DNA of 64,000 nucleotides from Macquaria australasica (Eukaryota > Chordata > Actinopteri > Centrarchiformes > Percichthyidae): contig SEMN01001321.1 in the NCBI GenBank assembly GCA_005408345.1, forward strand, positions 1 through 64,000, written 5' to 3'. Numbering within the stretch: position 1 is the stretch's first letter; every line of letters starts with the position of its first letter. This document shows, one piece after another, positions 11,731 through 25,918 of the stretch. The translations under genes and the position numbers were made by a program. The notes beneath the pieces were generated by a model. It was given only the letters and a program-made list of their open reading frames with translations. It ran no database searches and was not told the origin of the DNA.

Positions 11731-13697
11731 GACGACAACCGGACCGAGCGGCGTGAGCCTCTCTGCAGCAGCGGAGGAGGAGCTGCCTGTCTGTCCGTCT
11801 GTCTGTCCGGTCCAACCGCTAAAACGTTAAAAATAAAAATCCATCATGAAGACAAAACAGAAATCTGTCTGCAGCTCCATCACTCCTCCAGCCTGTCTGT
11901 CGGACCCGGTGTGTCCCTGTCTCTACCTGTCTCTCTCTCCACCTGTCTCTCTGAGTGACGCAGCCTGATGGACTGAATCAGAGGGGGCGGGGCTCCTGCA
12001 GAGACTCTGTCTGCGGTGCTGAAACAGTTTAAAGCTGCAGTGAAGAACATTAAAGGACTATTACACTGATTATTATCATTATTATTAATAATATTATTAT
12101 TATTATACAGATTTATCGCTGATGGAACATTTGTTTCCACTTGATAGCCTTTTTTACTCCACACATTCTTCTTCCTGGTGAAAACCTGCCGCCTATTACC
12201 CAGAATGAAGCTGGACCTCTGACAGCCGGGTGGTACATTGGGGTGTGTCATGCTAGTAGTGGCTAATGAGGTCTATCAGTTCCCTTCTAACTCCACACCA
12301 ACACACTGTTTTCATCTTCAGCCCCAGCCGACGCTGACTCAAGTGACATCACTCGAGGACATGTATCAGACTTCACACGGCGCCCTCTGGAGACACTGAA
12401 GGCTTTCTACTTCTTTAAAACTACACCTGGAAACACACAGTTTAACTTTAGGGTTGATTTAGGTGACAGCACTACTTTACATTTCTCCTGTAGGGTCATA
12501 TAGAGTTATAAAGATACACGTAGAGTTATTAGAGTTCTATAGAGTCAAATTTATAAATGAGTGAATCCTGAACCTCAGTTTGTTCATTAATAAAAACACA
12601 TTCAATATTTCCTCTACAGTCATGTTTCATGTTTTATTTGAACTAGGGTAGCAGTATAGCTAGTGCTTGTTATTATTATTATTATTATATAAAAGCTTTC
12701 TAACCATACTCACCTCACACATGCTGTAATCAGTTTGTAACAACCTGCAGCTCCACTAGAGGGAGCTGTTTACCACTGAGTATCAGAGTATTGTAGTACT
12801 TTATATAGCATTTTAAATTCAGTTTGAAAACATGGCTAAAGAATATTCAGATTCTGTAGTTCAGCATTGATAATTAGCATTGATCTTATTGATGATATGA
12901 AGTGATGTGTCTGTTTCATTCTAATAATAATAATAATAATAATGCAGTTCAGACTAACAAACAGATGTGTTTTAAATCAGCTGATCCAGAATCAGATTAT
13001 ACACACCTCTCTCTCTCTGTCAGTCTGTCTCTCGACCCCCCTCTGTGTGTGTGTGTGTGTGTGTGTTGGTGGGCGGAGCCTGTGACAGCAGAAGGCTCAT
13101 TGTCTGAGGCGGCAGAGGGAGAGAGAGGGACGAGGGAGGGTCGAGCAAGCTAGACAAAGACTGCAGCTGTGAGAGAGAGAGAGAGAGACAAAGGAGGGAG
13201 GCCGACTCTCTCTTTCTTTCTTCATGTGGGGGAGGAGAGGGGGAGGATTAACCGGCTGATCTGCGACACGCGCTCACATACAACACACACACACATTTCA
13301 TATAAACACTCACACAACGACACGGCATCAGAGCTTCATCTGGATCAGCATCAGCATCATCATCATCATCATCAGCGGCAGCAGCGGCGGCGGCGGCAGC
13401 GGCGGCGAGGAAAAGAGACAAAGAGACACACAGACAGACAGACAGAGAGAGAGACGGGAGGTGGAGGGAGATGATCTTCACCGTCTGATGAGAGACAGAC
13501 AGGAGAGAGAGACAGAGACAGGCCTTCACCAGTTCCACCGCCTGTCTGTGTTCAGTGTGTGATGGCCGACCACATGTTCCTGCTACTGTGTGTGTGCTGA
13601 GTGTGTGTGTTGTTGTAGGTGGGTGTGTTCGGTGTGTGTGTTTTGTGTGTGTGTTCGGTGTGTGTGTTCATTCAGTGTGTGTGTGTGTGTGTGTGTG
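11731..13697. promoter_or_regulatory. Head-to-head promoter region of cdk5r2 and fmnl2
   Basis: About 2 kb separate the divergent start codons. The cdk5r2 side (11731-12000) is CTGT-rich. The centre is AT-rich with ATT trinucleotide runs (12065-12105, 12668-12688, 12923-12943). The fmnl2 side (13000-13697) is an extended microsatellite-rich leader: GT runs, GA runs, CAT and CAG/CGG-type triplets at 13351-13408, and a GT run ending immediately before the fmnl2 ATG at 13698. No TATA box can be assigned with confidence; where transcription begins is unknown. Confidence 0.5.
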
Positions 13698-16600
13698 ATG
13701 GGGAACGCAGAGAGCATGGAGAGCCAGCTGGCGGTGATCCGGTCCAGAGCCGCCCCGGTTCGACTCCCGATGCCTGACCCGGCTGAGCTGGAGGAGAGAT
13801 TCTCCATCGCACTGGTAAATACACAACACACACATTAAATACACAATATACACACTGGGTTAACACACACTCAGACAGATATGTTGGAAATATGAAGATG
13901 ACAAACTGTTAAATACAAACTGAATACATGATAGACTCTGCAGGGTTTGATGGACTCTACAAGGTCCGCAGGTCTGATCATTAGATTTATGATCATTAGG
14001 GTGTTAGCATGCTAACATTAGCTAGTTAGCAGTAAATGGAGTGCAGCTGAGGCTGATGGGAATGTCTGTAGTTCTGCAGGTATTTACATAAACCAAAGTG
14101 TTGGACACATTAACATGTTGACCTGATGATGGCGCTAGATGAAGAGAGGATCAGAGGATCAGACAGACAGACAGAATCATCCAGAGATACTGAATAAAAC
14201 TGTTCCAGGTCTTCAGCCTCTGATTCCTCGGAGATTCAGAACTCTGCAGCCTGTTTCTACAGAGACCTTAACAAAGTGAATCCAGATGTTTCAGAGTCTG
14301 GTCTGTGTTGGACCTGTTGGAGGTTCTCAGAGTCTGTATTCTGGTCTCACTGAGGTTGATGTAGAATCCAGTGTGAACCTGGAGACGCTCTCATGAGTCT
14401 GCAGACTGGCAGACCTCCTTGTCTCCTCATAGGTCCAACACAGACCAGTCCAGCGGGTTAACAGATGTAGGAAGTCCTGAGGAAAAAAAAGTGAGAACAG
14501 GAAGCGATGTGGAGGTCTCTGGAAGATCAGGACCCACCAGGAACTGACAATGAGATAGACATAAGTCACAGGAAGTTACATGGACTGACAGGACAGTTTT
14601 GGTGACGTCCTCCTGCATCATCAGGACCCTCGTGGGGAAATCAAGTTGAGGTGACTGACAGCAGGTCAGTCTGAACTAATATGCTTCCACTGTGTTTATT
14701 ATGTTGTGTGGCAACACACAGAGAGAAACCTGATGATCAGCAGGATCATTAGACCATAAACGGGCAGTTATGAATGACATGACATGTTATGAATAATGAC
14801 AAACAGGCATCTGCACAGAAACATGACTGTGAACACAACACATGACAGTTTAACTGCTTCTGACTGGCTGTTGAATCAGGGAAAATCTGCACATTCGTGT
14901 TACCATGGTTACCAAATCATTTACATAAATATATAACTGTATCACTTGATTGATTACAAGATCCTTCCTGATCAATTCAGGATCAGCAGATGGACTTATT
15001 AGTAGTTTAGCTTTTAAAATGAAGCTTAAAGTCACACATCTACTGGTTGGTCTGTTTGCTGAACCACCAGAGTCCACTTGGAACCGGACCAAGACCTTCT
15101 TCAGTCTCTGTAGGGTTGTTTGGGGTTTTTTAATAACCTCTTTTATCCTAATATGCACTGGTTTTTGGTTTTTGGTGGAGGTAGCGTCATGTGCAAACTG
15201 TATTCATGGGTCTGGTTTTAACTTTGAACTGTTTGTGTGTTTCAGAATTCGATGAACCTGCCTCCTGACAAGGTGCGTCTGCTGCGTTCCTATGACAACG
15301 AGAAGAAGTGGGAGCTGATCTGTGACCAGGTGGGTGCTGTTAATAAAGTTAGTGAGTTTCCTGAATCTGTTCCTATAAGAAACAGGACAACAGCTTATTG
15401 GGGGGGGGGTACTGTAGGTCATGTAGGATGATCAATAAGGAGCAGCTGCTGAACGTCAGAATATCATCAACATGTCAGCTAACAGTTTGGAGGACAGACC
15501 TAAGGTCAGTTTGTGAAAATGACATGCCGATGTTAAAAACAGTTCCCTTCAAAGTAAAACTACAGACAATGTGTCTGTGACCGCTGAGCTTCAGGTACTG
15601 TAGTTATATTGGAAATGTCATGGACCTCCATCCGTCTGAGTAACATCTGTTGGTGACTCTTGTTCAGATAACGTGAAAACCAAACTTCAACATGTCTCTT
15701 CCTTTAAAATGAAACAGGATCAATTCTTTACTTGATTTCAATATATGAGGCCCATCAATAACTCTAAGGTAGAAATCATGTCTCTGTTTATCTGAGATCA
15801 GTTCATCATGTTGGTTAGTTTGATTGAGTCAGAATCAGTAATGGACACGCAGATTGATATCAAATGAATGAATCGGTCCAGTTGGTTAAAATATTATGAT
15901 CTTAATGTTTTCTAACAGAGGAGGGAAACATTTACAGTCACTTCACTTCCTGATTTTATTATTGATCAGATATTTCCTGATTTAAAGCAGACTTTACTTC
16001 ATGGTGGATTTTATTTGGTCAAAGATCTAAAGTTTGGACAATTGTTGTTTTAGTATGTTATATTTAAACTTTAAACCAGCTGCGTTTGTAGGATGAACCT
16101 AATTTGTGATTTTTTTCTAATGAGGTTCACGCAGGTGTTGTTGGTGGGCGGAGCTTCATATGTGATGTCATCCAATCATAATGTGTCTGTGTGTTTGATG
16201 CAGGAGAGGTTTCAGGTGAAGAACCCTCCACACACCTACATCCAGAAACTGAGAGGCTTCCTCGACCCGGCTGTCACACGCAAGGTGAGATGGGAAATGG
16301 AGTCTGTAGATGGTTAATAACAGCAATGATGTCAGTCTTTAATAATGACATCACAGGAAGTTCAGACTCAAATTCTCAGCAAGAAAAAAAACATTTAAAT
16401 GTGTTTGTGTTTCTGCGAGTTTCAAGTTTATTAAACTGAAAACATTAAACAAGATTCTGTCTTAACTGGTCTGTCTGTCTGCAGAAGTTCAGAAGACGAG
16501 TTCAGGAGTCGACTCAGATGCTCAGAGAGCTCGAGATTTCTCTTCGCACAAATCACATCGGGTACCTGTCTGTCTGACCACCTGTCTGTCTCACTGACCA

Positions 16601-18444
16601 CCCGTTCATCTCTCTGACCACCTGTCTCTCTCTCTGACCCATCTCTTGGTCTCTGACCCGTCTCTCTCTCTCTCTCTCTGATGATCTGTCTCTCTTTCTG
16701 ACCTGTCTTTCTCTCTGTAGGTGGGTCAGAGAGTTTCTGAATGAGGAGAATCGTGGTCTGGATGTTCTGGTCGAGTATTTGTCCTTTGCTCAGTACGCCG
16801 TCACGTAAGTCTGAACAAGTGTTTGACGAGTATTTCACACTATATAAATATAGTATATGCATATATATATATACATATATATGCATATACTGTATATCTA
16901 AATAAAAAATGTACAGTTTATACTGGATCAGTACCTTGTTTGTGTGTTCAGGTTTGATGGTGAGCAGTCGGAGTCCGGAGGTGAGGTCTCGTCCATAGAC
17001 TCTCCCTGGAGTCGGTCCATAGAGGATCTCCATGGCGACTGCAGCCTCCCCTCCCCGTCCTCCTCTGTACCCCGAGCAGCTCGGCACTCCATCAGGTACC
17101 AAAGAAAAACCAAATAGAAAACAGATAAACTCACCCTAAAGTCGACTCCAATCCACTGACGATGTTTCTGTGTTTGTAGTTCGACTCTGGTGACTCGATC
17201 CAACACTCTGCCGAGTCGTCGAACTCTGAAGAATTCACGACTTGTCTGCAAGAAAGACGACGTTCATGTTTGTGTCATGTGTCTGAGAGCCATCATGAAC
17301 TACCAGGTCACTTTAACACCTCACTTCTTTAAATCTATTCAAATGAAGGTACAATGTAGAAAGACGTCTTTCTTACTGTGTCTTCTACCAAACAACAGTT
17401 TCCTCCTTTACTATAGTTAAAGCAAGACTAACGGTTTCATCCCGTTAGTGAAATCCATCTACTGATCATTTTGAAGTTCTGTTATTGAGTATGATGAGAT
17501 CTTCTGTCTAAAATGATTTAATATAGACTTCAATATAGATTTAAGACATGAAGCAGTTGAAATCTGGTCTTTCTGTCTGAGCCGGCACAAATATGAAGTA
17601 GATGTGACTGATCTTCATCTGTGTCCTCCTCGTCCTCAGTACGGATTCAACATGGTGATGTCTCATCCTCACGCTGTGAATGAAATTGCCCTCAGTCTCA
17701 ATAACAGGAACCCCAGGTCAGTACTACACACAGGTACTACTGACTACAGACACAAAGTACTAACTAAATGTACATACTACAACTGAGAAACTACAAACTT
17801 CAGCTGTAGAGAAAGTACAATCTACAGCTAAAAATACAGACAGCAGTTTGTGAACACGCAGATATTTAAGATGTTTAATAATGAAAAGAAATCTAAGCTT
17901 TTTGTAAAATGTCACTATTAAATATTTAATCCTCTTTCCACCTGTGTCTTTACCTGTCTGCTGACCTGACCCCACCCCCCCATCAGGACGAAAGCTCTGG
18001 TGTTGGAGTTGTTGGCGGCGGTGTGTTTGGTCAGAGGAGGACATGAGATCATCCTGTCAGCCTTTGACAACTTCAAAACTGTAAACAACATCTCTCTCTC
18101 TCCATACATGCACACACACTAATGATGATCTAATACTGATCCCATGATAGACGTCGTTCACAACTACACGACAGAAAGTGAAATATGACTCAGCAGTTCT
18201 GCTTTGACAGTCTGTTTACTTTTCCTGTGACATAATCTCTCTTCTCCTGATAGGTCACCTGACTGTATGACTTCTTTGTTGGTGCCTGAGCTCTGTAGCA
18301 TCCACAGAATCAATAACTGTACACGCACATGTACTTATATAGTGTATGTGTACATGTACATACACACTACAGATTGCTGTACTGTCTGATACATGCTGGC
18401 AGAACAAATGGGACAAAGTGTTAGTTGATTGGTTCCTTTACAGG

Positions 18445-18485
<41 letters not shown>

Positions 18486-21400
18486 CTGTTGCAGGTGTGT
18501 TCAGAGTCAATGCGTTTTGAGAAGTTGATGGAACATTTTAAGAACGAAGACGACAACATCGACTTTTTGGTACAAAGGATTAACTTTATCGGAACTTTGT
18601 TTACTTTAATGTCATTAATTAAATCATATCATCTAAATGTAGTTTTACTTTAAAGGTACTATATGGACTTTTCAGAAAGGCCTTGTTATTAATGACACCT
18701 GGTGACCATTAAGAGAGCTGCAGTCAGCATCCTGTTGCTCGTATGTGGCTTGTATGTGGGCATCCGCATAACCCCCGCTGCATGGATCTGGTGTTGGTTT
18801 CTTCATAACGTTAGCTGATAAAGTAATTTGCAAACAACAAGCTAGCTAATTTACCTGCCATATTGAATATGTAGGCTTTTGAGCAGCTCATCAAACTTTA
18901 ATTCACCCCAAGCTTAAAGTTAAAGCTCGACGTGAGTCACTTTATTTAATGTTGATTAATTCAGGAATAAACACAATCTTCACTTTATTATGTTCTGAAA
19001 CAATATTTTAACTTTATCAGATATTTAAAATCTAGTCTTTAATTTACTTTAAGGTACTTTATGATTACCTGAACATAACTCACCTGTGATCAAAGTTTAA
19101 TGGGTTAATTACTGATTGGTAACTGAACATGTGTCTGCTGTTGCCGTGGTAACGGTTGTCAGGTGGCCTGTATGCAGTTTATTAATATCGTGGTTCACTC
19201 GGTGGAGGACATGAACTTCAGAGTCCATCTGCAGTACGACTTCACTAAACTCAACCTGGACGAACACCTGGAGGTAACACGGTCACATGATCACCTCTCA
19301 GCCAATCACATGAGGCCTGATGATGTATTAACCTCTCTCTCCCTGTCTCACCTCAGAGGCTGAAGCACACAGAGAGCGACAGGCTTCAGGTTCAGATTCA
19401 GGCATACCTCGACAACGTCTTTGACGTCGGGACGCTGCTGGAGGATGCTGAGACCAAAACTGCTGCTCTTGAACGAGTCGAAGAGCTGGAGGAGAGCCTG
19501 AGCACGGTAAGACAGACAGGTGGAGAGAGAGACAGGTAGGTAGAGAGACAGACTGTACTAACCTGTCTCTCTCTCTCTCTGTTCTCAGATGTCAGAGCAT
19601 CTGTTGGACATGGAGAATGAAGGGAGGACAGACAGATAAATAATATAGAGACACATAGGTATAAAGAAAGACATCTGTCTGTCTGCATCAATGACCTGTC
19701 TTTCTCGTTCTCTGTCCTCAGATGTCAGAGCGTCTGCTGGACGTGGAGAACGAAGCCATGCTGAAGATCGTCGAACTCGAGAAACAGCTGATGCAAACCA
19801 ACAAGGAACTGGACCATGTCCGGGTCAGTGCTGTTACCAAGGAAACCACACAAACAATTATTCACCATGGAGACAGAAAATGTTGTGTATGATGATATTA
19901 CTGAGAGAGATGTTAAAGAAATAGTCTGATGTTTTAAAAAACCAGAAAGAGCAAAGATTTCCTGAAATGTTGTATTGTATTGTTTGTTGTTAACTCCACA
20001 CCTGTTTTAACATGTCGTACTGTCTCTTTAACACCTGTTACCTGTACAGTAACATGTTGTGCTGTTCCTTTAACTCCACACCTGTTTTAACATGTCAGGC
20101 TTATTCTTACCTCTTACACCACATAACTCCCCACCTGTTATGTGTGCTAGAAGTGTATGCCAGCACTAACTGCACACCTGTTTTAACATGTACTGTTCAA
20201 CACCTGTTACCTGTTCCATAACATGTTGTACAATCTCTTTAACACACCTGTTACCTGTGCAGGATGTGTATGCGAGCACTAACTCTCAGGTGCACACCTT
20301 GCGGCGGATGGTTCGGGAGAAGGACCAAACAATCCGGCGTCAAAGTCGTCTTGAGCGTCAGGCTCAGGAGGCCCAGCAGGCTGGAGGACCAGGAGCTCCT
20401 CAACCCCAGAGAGGAGAGGGGGACGGGGGGGTGGCTGACTCCGCCTCCCCTTCACCTCCACCCTGCCCCAACCTGTCCCCCAGGTGAGAGACGCCACTGC
20501 ACACTACCTGCTCAGCAGCAAACAGCAGACAGACACAGTTAGAGACCAGCTGGGGAACATAGTGGAGCATTTAGCAGCTAAAGAGCCACATATTTCCCTC
20601 AGGAGGTGGTGGAGACCAAAAACAGAGCTAACAGAGAGGGAATACTGGACTTAGATTCATCAGGTGACACAAACACCACTCCACATGAAGGATCATGTTG
20701 CTCTGTAACTGCTGGATGTGGAGGTAGGCAGGAATTTAGCATGCAACTTAAAAACATAAATGACCAAGATAGAACCCTGAGGAACCCCACAAGTCATTAT
20801 TAACACTGTAAATGTGATGCGTTAGCTTTATAACTTTATAAGCTATAATGTGTTTTGTTCTGCTGTCCCCAAGTGGACAAAAAATACAACAAAAAATCTA
20901 TTAATTTATTTTTTAATTATTATTGTGCCTAAACATAACCACCTTTTAACGATAGAGGTGTCACATTGCAAACAATCACGTGAATAATTTTTGACTGGTT
21001 GTTTTTTTAAGGTGCTGACAGTTACCTATATATTAGCATATAAACTAAAAATATGAAGGCCCAATAATAGAGCTCTGGGTTTGACCAACAGTAATTATTG
21101 ACAGCATGAGACGTTGCTTTGTGTCTGCTGGATGTGTACATAGAAACTGTTTGGGTTATCTTGTTAGCCACAACCACTTAATAAGATGATAATTATACAA
21201 ATGTATTACTATAATTTGTTCATCAATTTGTTCTTTTAATAATCAAACTGACCACAAATCAATGCAAAATAAGAGAAAACAAAACTAACAGGGTTATAAC
21301 AGTAACCAATGAAAGAGTGATTGGTGTGGATTGATTACCTGTTTGATTTCTACAGTCCTGAAACCGTGGCCTATCACAGCATGGGACCAGGGATGGGCGG

Positions 21401-24400
21401 AGCTCAAGGGATTCCAGCCCCGCCCCCTCCCCCTCCCCCACCACCAATGCCAGGCACAGGTGAGTTTCAGCTCAACCAATCAGAGCGCTGATTTAGATAT
21501 TTAACCATAAACTGCAGCTGGAGGTTCCACTGCAGTAAAATAAACTGATACTGCAATTATTGCTAATTGATAGTACTTCAAAATAACATCACTTAAGGAT
21601 AAACTGTCAGTACAACACTAAACAGTAACAAACACTTAAACATTACCTGTTTGCTTTCTTCTTCTTCTCTTGCATTAAAGTGTCCAATGGGTCGTACCCT
21701 GCACCTCCTCCCCCTGCTCCCCCCCCTCCCCCCCCTCCCCCTCCTCCTCCCTGTCGGACCAGCGAGCTCTCATCCTCCGTCCCCATGCCCCCCCCTCCTC
21801 CCCCTGTGGCCCCCCCTCTCCCAGGGTCAGGGGGGTCACCCACAGTCATCTTTAACTCAGGACTCGCAGGTGAGACTGGAAATAATGCATTCACAGGCTG
21901 CACAGAAAATATGGAACTTTCAGTTAAAAGTCCTACATTCAAAATCTTTCTCAAGTAAAAGTTCAAAGATGAAAGTATTATCAGAAAAATATTACACCGC
22001 TGCAAGGTGAGAAGTTAAACCACAGGAGGGCAGCAAAAACAAGAAATTCAGGCAGAGTTAAGTTACTCTTTAAGGATAATCAAACCCAGAACATAAACAA
22101 ACATGGACGTCCATGGTTTTTATGTTTTAACTTAAATACAATTTCTGGAAACTTTTTGATTGCATTCCAAGATTTGCGTTAATTTCAATTAAGATCACCA
22201 ATATCTTAAAAACTCTCCATGTTGGTGTGTTCAAGGAAGCTCTGACATCTGAGATCTCAGAATCAGAGCTGTTGATCAGCAACATTTTTAATACAAAAAC
22301 TTACCAATTATCATTTCAACATTGAACATTTTCTGCTTTCCTGTTGATATGTAAGGCTTTATACCTGACATGACTGTAAGGGAGAACCACCCAATGGGAT
22401 CTCCAAACTTGCAGGGTATTATCCCGTTTGTTTCAAAATGTCATATGAAATCCAAATTGAAAAAATATTTTGTTCGTTAACGTATTTCTCATGTTTCCTC
22501 CTCTGACTGTTTTTTGGATGTCCAGATTCACACAAACATAAAACACATTTGAAATTAAATTGGTCTGGTTCCGCTGCTTGTTGTTATTGGTTACACAAAT
22601 AACTCTAGCTCCATGATATGTAGCTCAGACTGCCTATTGCTGTTCAGTTTAATACATTCATCTAGAACAACACCTGAGTCACAAGTGTCTAGTTATACTG
22701 TCTGGTTACTAAACATTAATCCACACCTTCCAGCCAATCAGAAGCCATAATTCTCTGCTGTCATGGAAAATGTGAAATATAATCTGTTATGAACTGAATT
22801 TCATGATACTAACGTGTTGTTTTTGTTCTCTTGTTTTGCTGATAGAGGGTCCTCTCAAGTTATTCTGTACGTTTACTCACAGTTTTACATTTCAACATCT
22901 TTATATATAACATTTTCCTGCTTCCTCCATCATCCTCTATCCCTTCATCATCCCTCTATCACCTGGAAACAGGAAACTTCACCTCCAGGCTGGGATCAGT
23001 TTCAACCCTGCTTAGCTTTTTTCACAAGTCTTGTTTGATTGCTTATGAGCTACTGGTCCCATGGGCTGGGGTGAGGGGTTAGGGGTATAAGTCTAGTATC
23101 TGATAGTTACAGCTGACATCTATACAGCCGATACTTTGGCTGTTTGTACTGAATAAAACAGTCCAGCTGTCAAACTCGTGAGACAAAAGCTAACTCTCAC
23201 TTCACACTCTGAACACACCTGTAGACTTTAAATCATTCTCAAAGTAAATCTGATGTGGAGTGGACTACCTTTCTCCCTGCTTACCTGTCTCTCTCATTGC
23301 TGTGCAGCGGTGAAGATAAAGAAGCCCATTCAGACGAAGTTCAGGATGCCGGTGTTGAACTGGGTTGCCCTGAAGCCAAGTCAGATCAACGGGACCGTCT
23401 TCAACGACATTGACGACGAGTCCATCCTGCAGGTAAAACAAAGACACACTTCAGTTCTTTTATTTGATTCCAACAATTACATTCAAATATTCATGATTCA
23501 GATATGTTTATAACAGATGTTAAAAACACACTTCAACACTAAACTGGGTCCAGAAGAATCCAGATTAGAGAAGAGAGAAGCTGCAGAAAAGAAGTCAAAA
23601 TCTTAATATGTCTTCACCTGTTCAAGTGCACTAATGACAATAAGCTTACAGCTGCAGAGTGAGTGGCTGACCATTTTTTGCCCTGGGTTTCACCTGTCAG
23701 GCAACATATAGACTGTCCTGTCTTATTGCTGGATGTTGTTAGGGCTGTATACAGCCTGAGAGAAAGCTTGCAAGGTAATAATCAGGGTTGAAAATGTACT
23801 TTCACCTCCTCTCCATATTTAAAAAATCTTCTCCTAAAAAGACGCTGCCTGTCTGTCTGTCTCTCAGGACCTGGATGTGGAAGGGTTTGAGGAGCTGTTC
23901 AAGACGAAGGCTCAGGGTCCGGCAGTGGACTTGACTCTGTCCAGACAGAAACTTCCCCAGAAAGCTCCGTCCAAAGTTTCTCTGCTAGAGGCCAACAGAG
24001 CCAAAAACCTGGCCATCACTCTGAGGAAGGCCGGCCAGGGATCAGAGGTTATCTGTCGGGCTATCCACACGTAGGTCAAAGTCCACCAGTACCACCAGTG
24101 ACAATAACACAAGCATTATAACCTCCACCAGTAACCAAACTCTACGAGTACCAGTAACTTAAGGCTCTGGCTGCCTTTCTACTTTTAGAGACTCTATGAA
24201 CCACAAGGGACCCTGCATTCTGGGAGCGCAGTGCTCTAGTGGGGTAATAGGGTACTATGAGCTCTTTAAGGTATGATGGTGCCTGGCCATTAAGGGCTTT
24301 GAAGGTGAGGAGAAGGATTTTAAATTCTATTCTGGATTTTACAGGGAGCCAGTGTAGAGAAGCTAATATTGGAGAAATATGATCTCTTTTCCTGGTTCTT

Positions 24401-25872
24401 GTCAGTAAATGTGCCACAGCATTCTGGACCAGGTGAAGAGTCTTAAGGGACTTATTGTGGCAGCCTGATAATAGAGAGTTGCAATAATCCAGCCTAGATG
24501 TAATAAATGCATGGACTAGTTTTTCTGCATCTTTTTGAGACAGGATGTGCCTGATTTTTGCAATGTTACGCAAGTGAAAAAAGGCAGTTCTTGAAGTTTG
24601 TTTTATGTGGGAGTTAAAGGACATATCCTGATCAAAGATAACTCCAAGATTCCTTACGGTGGCGGTGGAGGCCAGGGCAATCCCATCTAGAGAAACTATA
24701 TCTTTAGATAATGTGTTTTAGAGGCCCAAGTACAATAACTTCAGTTCAGATGAGTAAGACAAACTCTACGAGTAGTAGAGTGTAGTAATCAGTAACAGGT
24801 AGCAGCAGAGTCAGGATGACTGCGGCTGAATGTCGGCCCACTTGGTCTTTTCTGGCACCAGACGATCAGATGTGAGCCGGACAAGACATAACTGCCAGGT
24901 TTAGTTTAGTTTCATGGGTGCAGACTGGGACCAGTTTGGGTTGATAATCAGCTCGAGTCAGCAGCACTCTGACCAGCTTTGGTCCAATGTTGGCACCTGG
25001 AATCGGACCAGTGTACAAGGGCTGATTCTGTTGTGTTATTTATTACAAGTCCATCAGACAGGTGTGTTCAGACTGCTGATTGGCTACCTGGGGAGTCCAT
25101 ACAGCAGTATTAGTAACAGTAAAAGGTCTGTATTTAAAGTTCTGTTTCAGATTGAAATTATTCCATACAACTGAACAGTCTAGTTTGTGTTTCTGCAGGT
25201 TTGACCTGCGGACGGTTCGGGTCGACTTTGTGGAGTGTCTGATGCGTTTCCTGCCGACGGAGGCCGAGGTGAAACTTCTACGGCAATACGAGAGGGACAG
25301 AAAACCGCTGGAGGCTCTTAGCGACGAAGACCGGTTCATGATGCAGTTCAGTCGCATCGAAAGACTCAATCAGCGCATGTCGATCATGACCTTCATGGGC
25401 AACTTCACCGACAATGTCCAGATGTTAACTCCGGTAAGACAGACAGACAGACAGTTATACAGACAGACAGGTAAATGTGACCTGTCTCACGGTGTTGTGT
25501 TTCCTCTCAGCAACTCCACGCCATGATTGCTGCTTCAGTTTCTATAAAATCGTCTCAGAAGCTCAAGAAGATCCTTGAGGTCAGTCTGTGTTTATATAAA
25601 TATACAATATGTGTACATGATCATCTGCATATATAAATATGCAGTGTGTGTACATGATCATCTGTACATCATACTATACAGTATACATAATACACAGTAT
25701 GTGTGTATGATCACCTGCACATAAACACATCTATACAATGGAACAATGAGTGAGTGTCAGAATGAAACAATACCTGTTTCTGTTGTTGTAGATCATCTTG
25801 GCTCTGGGGAACTACATGAACAGCAGTAAGAGGGGAGCTGTGTACGGATTCAAACTGCAGAGTTTAGACCTG

Positions 25873-25918
<46 letters not shown>

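Noticed and set aside
11366..11958. Plus-strand open frames of 154 and 196 codons
   Set aside because: They are antisense to cdk5r2 exon 1, whose minus-strand product is clearly homologous to p39; G+C content keeps the other frames open.
13248..13538. Minus-strand 96-codon frame with poly-Ala and poly-Asp
   Set aside because: It is a translation of triplet repeats in the fmnl2 leader, antisense to the gene, with no homology.
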